Shown one piece after another: positions 1 through 6,196 of a DNA stretch of 17,546 bases. The DNA lies in contig JACQGW010000438.1 of the NCBI GenBank assembly GCA_016199325.1, positions 1 to 17,546 on the forward strand, read 5' to 3'. The position numbers were made by a program, and so were the translations under genes. The number at the start of each line of letters is the position of its first letter. The first letter of the stretch is position 1. A model generated the notes under the pieces. The model was not told the DNA's origin. It searched no databases and saw nothing but the letters and a program-made list of their open reading frames with translations. This DNA comes from Chloroflexota bacterium (GTDB taxonomy: Bacteria > Chloroflexota > Dehalococcoidia > JACQGW01).

Positions 1-3
1 CCC

Positions 4-29
4 GACCCCCGACCCCCAAACCGACCCCC
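4..29. repeat. C-rich heptamer repeat before glnA
   Basis: The word GACCCCC occurs three times, two copies abutting and the third after a short AAACC spacer. It lies just upstream of the glutamine synthetase gene and may continue to the left, outside the window. It is one of four patches here with a 7-nt period. No function can be read from it. Confidence 0.5.
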
Positions 30-54
30 GAATCATCATAGAGGAGAGTTTTTC

Positions 55-1416
55 GTGACCTACACCGTGGATGGCTTCCATCCGAAGCTTGCTGAGGTGA
101 CGGAGCGGATCGAGCAGGAAGGAATCCGGTTCATCATCCTTCAGTTCACCGACGTGCTCGGGCTCGTCAAGAGCGTCTCGATCCCGGTTCACCAATTCGG
201 CGATGCTGTGCGGCACGGCAAGTGGTTCGACGGCTCGTCGATCGAGGGGTTCGCCCGGATCGCCGAATCGGACATGTTCCTGCGGCCGGACCTCGACACG
301 TTCGCCCTCATCCCCTGGAGCCGGGAGGAGGCCCCGACCGCGCGCGTCATCTGCTGGGTCCACAGCCCGACCGGCGAGATCTTTCCCGGCGATCCGCGTG
401 CGGTGCTGAATGCCGCCGTCCAGGAGGCGCGGCAGCTCGGGTACGTGTTCAACACTGGCCCCGAGCTGGAGTTCTTCCTCTTCAATTTGGACGACCGCGG
501 CCAGCCGGCGCCGTTGCCCCACGACCGCGGCTCGTACTTCGACTACTCCACCGACCAGGCTGCCCACGTGCGAAACGACATGGTCGAAGCGCTCCAGAAG
601 ATGGGCATTCGCGTCGAAACGAGCCACCACGAAGTCGCGGTCGGGCAGCACGAGATCGACTTCGAATACGCCGATGCGCTCCGCACGGCCGACAACACGG
701 TGACCTTCAAGTATACGCTCAAGGCCGTCGCCCAGCGGCACGGCCTCCACGCGACCTTCATGCCGAAGCCGATCTTCGGCATCGCCGGCTCGGGCATGCA
801 TACGCACCAGAGCCTGGCATCCGTCGAGTCGGGCGATAACCTGTTCGCCGATCCGGGCGCTCCGTATGGGCTGTCCGACCTTGCCAAGCACTTCATCGCC
901 GGCCAGCTCCACCATGCCCGCGCGATGAGTGCCGTCCTGGCGCCGACGGTCAACTCCTACAAGCGGCTGGTCCCCGGCTTCGAGGCGCCGGTGTACGTCA
1001 GTTGGGCGCGGGTCAATCGGTCGGCGCTCATCCGGGTGCCCCGGATCAGCCCCGGCCAACCAAAGGCGACGCGCATCGAGCTGCGCTGCCCCGATCCGGC
1101 CTGCAGCCCCTACCTCGCCTTCGCCGTGATGCTCAAGTGCGGCCTGGACGGCATCAAGCGGCGGCTGCCGATCCCTGAGCCTATCGAGGAGAATCTCTAC
1201 AACTTCGACGACCGGGAGCTCGAGCGGCGGGCCATCGCCGTGCTGCCGGGCACGCTCAAGGAGGCGCTGGATGAGCTGCGCAAAGACACCGTCGTGCAGG
1301 AAGCGCTCGGCGAGCACATCTACGACCGCTTCATGGAGGCGAAGATCCAGGAGTGGGACGACTACCGGCGCTACGTCAGCCCCTGGGAGATCGAACGCTT
1401 CCTGGAAGTGTACTGA
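55..1416 (+). CDS. glnA: Glutamine synthetase, type I (alpha subtype)
   Basis: This enzyme makes glutamine from glutamate, ammonia and ATP in the cytoplasm, the entry point of nitrogen assimilation. The 453-residue length is normal for GSI. Visible family motifs are WFDGSSIEGF (57-66), GPELEFF (135-141), HHEVAVGQHE (191-200), the ATP-binding stretch FMPKPIFGIAGSGMHTH (235-251) and NSYKRLVPGFEAP (300-312). The NLY at 380-382 lacks the NLYDLPPEE context of adenylylated GSI-beta enzymes. An arginine at 68 in FARIAESDM matches the feedback-sensing Arg62 position of Bacillus subtilis GS, so it reads as GSI-alpha, regulated by feedback rather than adenylylation. The start is GTG at 55, with a GAGGAG ribosome site at about 41-46. 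Only 54 bases of upstream sequence are present, so the promoter is not visible. Confidence 0.96.
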   Translation: MTYTVDGFHPKLAEVTERIEQEGIRFIILQFTDVLGLVKSVSIPVHQFGDAVRHGKWFDGSSIEGFARIAESDMFLRPDLDTFALIPWSREEAPTARVICWVHSPTGEIFPGDPRAVLNAAVQEARQLGYVFNTGPELEFFLFNLDDRGQPAPLPHDRGSYFDYSTDQAAHVRNDMVEALQKMGIRVETSHHEVAVGQHEIDFEYADALRTADNTVTFKYTLKAVAQRHGLHATFMPKPIFGIAGSGMHTHQSLASVESGDNLFADPGAPYGLSDLAKHFIAGQLHHARAMSAVLAPTVNSYKRLVPGFEAPVYVSWARVNRSALIRVPRISPGQPKATRIELRCPDPACSPYLAFAVMLKCGLDGIKRRLPIPEPIEENLYNFDDRELERRAIAVLPGTLKEALDELRKDTVVQEALGEHIYDRFMEAKIQEWDDYRRYVSPWEIERFLEVY

Positions 1417-1489
1417 ACAGACGGGTTCCCTGGTTTGTGGTCCGCGGTTGGTTGCTTTCGTGGTCCTGGTGACCGGACCGGGGGAGAAA

Positions 1490-1522
1490 CCGGAGGGACG
1501 GGCTTGAAACCCGCCCCTCCGG
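1490..1522. repeat. Imperfect palindrome after glnA
   Basis: The arms CCGGAGGGACGGGC and GCCCCTCCGG-type sequence pair around a TTGAAA-containing centre. The match is 14 of 16 if the innermost bases are counted. No T-run follows, so it is a weak candidate for an intrinsic terminator. Repeats of this style, with a TTGAAA centre between GC-rich arms, look like interspersed palindromes. It lies between glnA and a convergent small gene. Confidence 0.6.
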
Positions 1523-1523
1523 T

Positions 1524-1558
1524 GGGCTGCAGAAGCGGCAACGCCGCTTCTGCAGCCC
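1524..1558. repeat. Perfect 16-bp inverted repeat (hairpin)
   Basis: Arms 1524-1539 and 1543-1558 are exact reverse complements separated by AAC. The stable stem sits 20 bases beyond the stop of the convergent minus-strand gene and about 107 bases beyond glnA, so it could end transcription from both sides, although neither side has a T-tract. The core GCAGAAGCGGCAAC matches 12 of 14 bases of GCTGAAGCGCCAAC, the unit repeated inside the GT39 gene at 2777-2836, which suggests a shared repeat family. Confidence 0.75.
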
Positions 1559-1577
1559 GCGCGTGAGAGGCAGACGG

Positions 1578-1889
1578 TCATACGGCTGCGATGGCACGGC
1601 CGACCCAGTAGACGTTCCAGACGACGACGAAGTTGAGGATACCCACCCCGCAGCGCAGCACCAACAGGAGTCGGAACCGATTGCGGAGGGCCCAGATCAC
1701 CAACGGGATCCAGCCAACCCAGAACCACTTCCAGGCGATGAACTGTGCGAGTCCGAACTCGCCCAGGATCCAGGACGGCAGCGGGTTGAGCTCAACCAGG
1801 CCATGTTGAAACGCGACCAGCGTCGAAACCGTATCCATCAGGTTGAGAAGCAGCCACAGCAGCGTGAGCTTGACGAAACTTCCCCCCAA
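1578..1889 (-). CDS. Small membrane protein, DUF5658-like
   Basis: A 103-residue protein that is almost entirely hydrophobic, with about three membrane segments near 7-27, 42-66 and 74-97. An N-terminal LLNLMDTVSTL followed by GLVELNPL (Asn16, Asp19 and the E-x-N-P at about 33-36) resembles the small membrane proteins grouped as DUF5658. The function of that family is not known. The start is TTG at 1889-1887, chosen because a good GAGGAG site (plus-strand 1895-1900) lies 5 bases upstream; an ATG overlapping the site is in another frame. The gene is divergent from the GT39 gene and convergent with glnA. It could instead be an unrelated short membrane protein, but the strong ribosome site supports translation. 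Confidence 0.7.
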   Translation of the reverse strand: MGGSFVKLTLLWLLLNLMDTVSTLVAFQHGLVELNPLPSWILGEFGLAQFIAWKWFWVGWIPLVIWALRNRFRLLLVLRCGVGILNFVVVWNVYWVGRAIAAV

Positions 1890-1989
1890 GACATCTCCTC
1901 AGCCGGAACAGAGTATGACCTGGGGTGCCTGCCTTCCAGGCCACGATGCAACTTGTGTGCCAGCCTGGCGACCCATTTCCGCCGGGTGC

Positions 1990-2004
1990 TATAATGGCGC
2001 CGTG
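1990..2004 (+). promoter_or_regulatory. Extended -10 promoter giving a leaderless mRNA
   Basis: TGCTATAAT (1987-1995) is a perfect TATAAT with an extended-TG element. Six bases later the GTG at 2002 opens the GT39 frame, so the expected +1 coincides with the start codon. No Shine-Dalgarno sequence precedes that GTG. No convincing -35 box is seen at 17-18 bp spacing, where the best hexamer is TGGCGA. Promoter identity is likely; leaderless initiation is inferred. Confidence 0.6.
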
Positions 2005-3846
2005 ACCGACTCAAGCGTACAAGCCACCAGGCGAGAGGCGTTCTGGCCGGCCGCCGGGGCCGCGGCCGATCCGGCCGGCAGACAGCTCCGCAGACCGGCG
2101 AGCCTCTGGGCGATGGGTCATGCGTCATACGTCATGCGTTCCCCGTCACCCCGCAGTCAGCTCCGCAGACCGGCGGACCTCTGGGCATCCCGCTCCGCAC
2201 CGCTCATTGCCCTGGTGGCGATTCTGGTGATCGCCGCATTCCTCCAGCTCCGCGGCCTCGGCGACAAGAGCCTCTGGGACGACGAGGTCTTCACCGTCCG
2301 GATCGCCGGGCAGCGTGACCTCGCCGCGCTGCTGGCGGCCCGTCAGGAGAGCGAGCGTCAGCCGCCCCTGCACTACGTCCTGCTCCACGCCTGGATGCGC
2401 CTCGCCGGCAGCAGCGACGCCGCGGTCCGGCTGCCGTCGGCGTTCCTCTCCGCCGCCTCCGTCGGGCTGGTCGGCTGGCTGGGCTGGCGGCTGGCGGGCT
2501 GGCAGGTCGGGCTGCCGGCGGCCTATCTCCTCGCCATCTCGCCGTTCCTGCTCCTGTACGGCCGGATGGCGAGGTACTACGCGCTGGCGCTCTCGCTCTC
2601 GCTCCTGTCGACGGCGCTGCTCGTCGAGGCGCTCCATCGCTCGGCGGCCGGGCTGCGCGCCGGCATGCTCTGGGCCGCATATGCCGCCGCGACGGTGGCG
2701 ATGCTGCTTTCCAGCTACCCGACCGCGGCCGTCGCCGTCGCGCAGCAGGTGTTCGTGCTGCTCCTCCTGTGGCGCGGGCCGGGCGCTGAAGCGCCAACTA
2801 CGAACCGGCCGGGCGCTGAAGCGCCAACTACGAACCGGGGCGGTCCCGGGCTCGTAGTTGGCACTTCAGCGCCCGGTTCCCCGGCCTCTGTTGGGGCCAG
2901 TTGGGGCTTTCGCCGGTCGGCAGGCCGGTGGTGGCTGGCTTCGCAGGGGGTCATCGCCGCCGGGTTCGTCGTCTGGCTCACGGCCGGACGGGAGCCCATC
3001 ACCTCGTTCAGTTGGGCGGTCTCGCCGTACGCCGCTCAAGGGTGGCGCGCGCTTGTGCTCAAGCTCGTCTATCCGCTCTACGCCTTCAGTCTGGGCGAGA
3101 CGATCTTCCCCTGGCATCCGCTCGCCCTCGTCGCCCTCGGGCTGCTCACCGTGCTGGTGCCGTACGGGCTGGTCCGCTGGTCGCGGCTGGGTATCTGGGG
3201 CTGGCTGCCGGCCGTCGGGTTCGCCGTTACCTTCCTGTCCACAGTGCTCGCCTTTCAGCTCTTCGTTCGGGACCTTCCGTTCATCACGCTGGCCAGTCGG
3301 GCCATCGGCGCGTTGCCGTTCCTGGTCCTGATCATCGCTGCCGGGCTGGCCGGCCTCTCGTTTCGCCTCCGCCTGCTGGCGCTGCTGGGCCTGACGGTCG
3401 CCGCCGGAGCGGCCGGCTGGAACTACTTCGCCGGGCAGCAGTACCACAACCCCGTCTACGCAGTGCCCACGCGCGAGATCGTCCAGATGATTCTGGCCGA
3501 AGCGCGACCCACCGACCTGATCGTCGCCGACCGGGACGTCAACGTCGACTACTACTACCAGCCCCCGGCCGGCGGCCCGGCGCTCGTGCTGACGCGCGCC
3601 GAGGATGCCGTGCGCGCGGCGGTTGCGAGCGGGCAGCACCGTCGGGTCTGGCTGGTCACCTTCGGCCGGGACCGGACGCGGGGAGAGACGCCGGTCGACC
3701 TCGAGGGCTGGCTGGCCGAACAGTATCCGCGGAGCCGCTGGTGGGGGTTCGTGCCGCAAGACGCGACCTACAGCCGGATCAAGGAACGGATCCAGGGCTA
3801 CCCGGACTACCGCTTCAAAGCTACCGCCCGCCTGTTCGAGCAGTAG
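2002..3846 (+). CDS. GT39-family membrane glycosyltransferase with repeat insertion
   Basis: A 614-residue integral membrane protein of the dolichyl-/polyprenyl-phosphate-sugar mannosyltransferase type (GT39/PMT-like). It would move a sugar from a lipid carrier to a glycan or protein on the outer face of the membrane. The acidic WDDE motif (92-95) after the first membrane segment (about 67-83) and the following RQPPLHYVLLHAWMRL segment are typical of the family. About ten hydrophobic segments follow, then a soluble C-terminal part. The GTG start at 2002 has no ribosome site but lies 6 bases after TATAAT. The first 65 residues are low-complexity and hold a duplicated QLRRPA(S/D)LWA. Residues about 259-293 are encoded by an interspersed repeat with PGAEAPTTNR in tandem, in a loop between membrane segments. 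Eight bases separate it from the next GT gene. Acceptor and sugar are unknown. Confidence 0.85.
   Translation: MTDSSVQATRREAFWPAAGAAADPAGRQLRRPASLWAMGHASYVMRSPSPRSQLRRPADLWASRSAPLIALVAILVIAAFLQLRGLGDKSLWDDEVFTVRIAGQRDLAALLAARQESERQPPLHYVLLHAWMRLAGSSDAAVRLPSAFLSAASVGLVGWLGWRLAGWQVGLPAAYLLAISPFLLLYGRMARYYALALSLSLLSTALLVEALHRSAAGLRAGMLWAAYAAATVAMLLSSYPTAAVAVAQQVFVLLLLWRGPGAEAPTTNRPGAEAPTTNRGGPGLVVGTSAPGSPASVGASWGFRRSAGRWWLASQGVIAAGFVVWLTAGREPITSFSWAVSPYAAQGWRALVLKLVYPLYAFSLGETIFPWHPLALVALGLLTVLVPYGLVRWSRLGIWGWLPAVGFAVTFLSTVLAFQLFVRDLPFITLASRAIGALPFLVLIIAAGLAGLSFRLRLLALLGLTVAAGAAGWNYFAGQQYHNPVYAVPTREIVQMILAEARPTDLIVADRDVNVDYYYQPPAGGPALVLTRAEDAVRAAVASGQHRRVWLVTFGRDRTRGETPVDLEGWLAEQYPRSRWWGFVPQDATYSRIKERIQGYPDYRFKATARLFEQ
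2083..2186. repeat. 29-bp direct repeat with heptamer spacer
   Basis: Copies 2083-2111 and 2158-2186 match at 27 of 29 bases and lie 75 bp apart (25 codons), so both are read in the same frame and give QLRRPASLWA and QLRRPADLWA. Between them lies a 7-nt tandem repeat, GTCATGC GTCATAC GTCATGC, at 2117-2137. Together they form the non-conserved N-terminal extension of the GT39 protein ahead of its first membrane segment. Confidence 0.75.
2777..2880. repeat. 30-bp tandem repeat plus inverted copy inside a gene
   Basis: The unit at 2777-2806 is repeated exactly at 2807-2836. A third copy follows on the opposite strand at about 2848-2873, with two mismatches over its 26-base core. Each unit contains a small palindrome, GGCGCT-GA-AGCGCC. 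The 30-bp length is ten codons, so the GT39 frame is preserved. The word composition resembles an interspersed intergenic repeat rather than coding sequence. Confidence 0.85.
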
Positions 3847-3854
3847 AGGACGAC

Positions 3855-4979
3855 ATGCGCATCGGCATCGACGCTCGCTACGTTCGGGACTACTTCCCCG
3901 GCATCGGCCGCTACACCTTCCAGCTCGTCCGCGCGCTCGGCGAAGTGGACGCCGACAACGAGTACGTGGTCTACGCCGACCCCGGCCAGGTCAACACGCG
4001 CTATCGCCTGGACGACCTCACCACGCGCCGGGTGCGCCTGGCCGATCTGCACGTCGGCGTCTTCTCGGCGGCCGCGCAGTGGGCCATCCCGCTGCGGCTT
4101 CGCCGGGACCGGATCGACCTCTTCCATTCGCCATATTATGTCAAGCCCTACCGCCTGCCCTGCCCGTCGGTCGCGACCGTCCACGACGCCATCGGCTCGC
4201 GCTACCCCGGATCCCTGCCGTCCTGGCGTGCCCGCGTCGCCTATGAGCTGGCGATGCGGCTGACGCTGGCGACGGCTAATGCCGTCATCGTGCCGTCGAA
4301 GGCGGCCAGGGACGATCTGCGGCGGTATTTCGGCTATCCCCCGGATCGGACGACCGTCGTCTACGAGGCGGCCGACGATTTCCTCCGGCCACCGTTGGGC
4401 GAGCCGCCGGACGCGGTCGCCGGCGTGCTTGCGCCGGCGGGTGGCCGGTACGTCCTCTTCGTCGGCGCCAACAAACCGCACAAGAACCTGGTTGGCCTTC
4501 TGGAGGCGCTGGCCGCCGCGTCGGGCGATCTGCACCTGGCCGTCGCCGGCCGCTGGGACCCGCGCTTTCCCGAGCCCGCCGAGCGGGCGCGCTCCCTGGG
4601 GCTGGCCGACCGGGTCCACTTCCTCGGCGAGGTCGACGAGGTCACCCTGCGCTGGTTCCTGGCGCGGGCGCTGGCGCTGGTGCAGCCCTCGCTGTCGGAG
4701 GGCTTCGGTCTGCCCGTCCTGGAGGCGATGGCGGCCGGCACGCCGGTCATCTGCGCCGACCGGGGCAGCCTGCCCGAGGTCGCCGGGGAGGCCGCGCTGC
4801 TCGTCGACCCTGAGCAGCAGGCCGAGCTGGCGGCTGCCCTGTCCAGGATCGCGACCGAGCCCGGCCTGCGCCAGGATCTGGCGGCGCGCGGGCGGCGGCG
4901 GGCGGAGCGGTTCTCCTGGAAGCGGGCGGCGCTCGCGACGATCAGCGTGTACCAATCGGTCCGGCGGTCCCAGCCGTGA
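3855..4979 (+). CDS. GT4-family glycosyltransferase
   Basis: A 374-residue soluble glycosyltransferase of the GT-B fold, GT4 family, which would add a sugar from a nucleotide donor to a lipid-linked glycan on the cytoplasmic face. The N-terminal acceptor domain begins MRIGIDARYVRDYFPGIGRY, the form usual for mannosyltransferase-like GT4 enzymes. The C-terminal donor domain starts near VLFVGANKPHKN (200-211, basic residues K207 and K210) and carries the E-x7-E motif EGFGLPVLE (E282 and E290). The ATG at 3855 follows an AGAGGA ribosome site by 4 bases and lies 8 bases after the GT39 stop. The stop overlaps the next gene in GTGA, so translation is probably coupled. Sugar specificity cannot be assigned. 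Confidence 0.92.
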   Translation: MRIGIDARYVRDYFPGIGRYTFQLVRALGEVDADNEYVVYADPGQVNTRYRLDDLTTRRVRLADLHVGVFSAAAQWAIPLRLRRDRIDLFHSPYYVKPYRLPCPSVATVHDAIGSRYPGSLPSWRARVAYELAMRLTLATANAVIVPSKAARDDLRRYFGYPPDRTTVVYEAADDFLRPPLGEPPDAVAGVLAPAGGRYVLFVGANKPHKNLVGLLEALAAASGDLHLAVAGRWDPRFPEPAERARSLGLADRVHFLGEVDEVTLRWFLARALALVQPSLSEGFGLPVLEAMAAGTPVICADRGSLPEVAGEAALLVDPEQQAELAAALSRIATEPGLRQDLAARGRRRAERFSWKRAALATISVYQSVRRSQP

Positions 4980-6091
4980 AGGTGCTCCACGTCTATAAGA
5001 ACTATTACCCAACGTTCGGCGGCATCGAGAGCCATATCCGGCTGCTATGTGCCGGGCTCCGAGACGTGAGCGACGTCGACGTCGAAGTGCTCGTCGCCGG
5101 GGCCGACCGGCGAACGAGCACCGAGGTCGTCGACGGCGTGCGGGTGACCCGAGCGGGCGCGCTGTTTACCTTCGCATCGGCGCCCGTCAGCCCGGCGCTC
5201 TTCCGGGAAATGGCGCGCCGGCCCGTCGACATCGTCCACCTCCATTTCCCGTACCCCATCGGGGAGCTGGCCTATCTGCTCATGGGGCGGAGCCGGCGGC
5301 TGGTCATCACCTACCACAGCGACATCGTTCGCCAGAAGCGCCTGCTCCAGCTCTACCGTCCGTTCCTCCGGCGGCTCCTCGCGCGCGCCGATCGGATCTG
5401 CGTGACGAATCCTCGCTACGCAGCAACCTCCCCATTCCTGAGTCCATTCCTGGACAAATGCACGGTCGTGCCGCTCGGTATCGAGCCCGCCCGCTTTGCA
5501 GGCAACGGCCGAACACGTGCGCTCGCCGCGGCCATCCGGCGGGACGTCGGCAGCCCCATCGTCCTGTTCGTCGGCAAGCTGCGCTACTACAAAGGGATCG
5601 AGTACCTGGTCGAGGCGATGCAGGCGATTCCGGCGCACCTGGTCGTCGTCGGGGAAGGCCCGTACGCCTCGGTCATCCGTGCCCAGGTCAAGCGGCTCGG
5701 CCTGGACGACCGGGTTCACCTGGTCGACGAGGTGGCCGACGAAGCGCTGCCGGCTTACTACCAGGCGGCCGACGTCTTCGTCCTGCCGTCGACCCATCGC
5801 AGCGAGGCGTTCGGCGCCGTCCAGCTCGAAGCGATGGCCGTCGGCGTGCCGGTCGTCTGCACCGAGCTCGGCACCGGGACCACCTATGTCAATCGCGACG
5901 GCGAGACCGGACTCGTCGTGCCGCCGCGCGACGCCGCCGCCCTGGCCGGTGCGGTGAACCGACTGCTCGCCGACGACGAGCTGCGCGGGCGGCTGGGGCG
6001 CCAGGCTCGGCACCGGGTCGAGGCAGAGTTCTCAGCGGAGCGGATGGTCGATCTCGTGGTCACGGTCTACCGCCAGGTGCTGGGCAGTTGA
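4976..6091 (+). CDS. GT4-family glycosyltransferase
   Basis: A 371-residue GT4 enzyme, distinct from its upstream neighbour. The N-terminus MKVLHVYKNYYPTFGGIESH has the glycine-rich GGIE turn (15-18) common to GT4 acceptor domains. The donor domain holds GKLRYYKG (200-207) and the E-x7-E motif EAFGAVQLE (E277 and E285), followed by AMAVGVPVV. It should transfer a nucleotide-activated sugar in the cytoplasm to the growing surface glycan. The GTG start at 4976 overlaps the previous stop by 4 bases (GTGA), which argues for translational coupling in one operon with the GT39 and first GT4 genes. Linkage and donor are not predictable from the sequence. Confidence 0.92.
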   Translation: MKVLHVYKNYYPTFGGIESHIRLLCAGLRDVSDVDVEVLVAGADRRTSTEVVDGVRVTRAGALFTFASAPVSPALFREMARRPVDIVHLHFPYPIGELAYLLMGRSRRLVITYHSDIVRQKRLLQLYRPFLRRLLARADRICVTNPRYAATSPFLSPFLDKCTVVPLGIEPARFAGNGRTRALAAAIRRDVGSPIVLFVGKLRYYKGIEYLVEAMQAIPAHLVVVGEGPYASVIRAQVKRLGLDDRVHLVDEVADEALPAYYQAADVFVLPSTHRSEAFGAVQLEAMAVGVPVVCTELGTGTTYVNRDGETGLVVPPRDAAALAGAVNRLLADDELRGRLGRQARHRVEAEFSAERMVDLVVTVYRQVLGS

Positions 6092-6111
6092 CCGGGTATG
6101 GTCATTCTCCC

Positions 6112-6140
6112 TTGATCTTTATGAAAAGGTGTGGTACTGT
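6112..6140 (+). promoter_or_regulatory. Candidate promoter for the ligase-TPR gene
   Basis: TTGATC (6112-6117) and TACTGT (6135-6140) are 17 bp apart, and the -10 box carries an upstream TG (TGGTACTGT). They lie in the 105-bp gap after the second GT4 gene and would start transcription about 50 bases before the GTG at 6197. Matches to the hexamer consensus are only moderate. Confidence 0.4.
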
Positions 6141-6196
6141 CGGGTCTGTTCGCCCGTCCCTCTGTGCCGGCATGCAGTCCTGACCTGGGAGGCCCC

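Noticed and set aside
1490..1558. Clear Rho-independent terminator for glnA
   Set aside because: The stems are strong but no T-run follows on either strand, so I list them as palindromic repeats with only a possible terminator role.
1843..2001. Extra N-terminal part of the GT39 open frame starting upstream at 1843
   Set aside because: It overlaps the start of the divergent membrane-protein gene and the TATAAT box, has no ribosome site, and shows no family similarity. The GTG at 2002 is better.
2777..2880. CRISPR-like array
   Set aside because: Only two direct copies exist, they abut with no spacer, and the third is inverted. No cas genes are nearby.
3807..5012. Minus-strand open frame of 401 codons
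   Set aside because: It is opposite the first GT4 gene and has a low-complexity basic product. It is a shadow frame.
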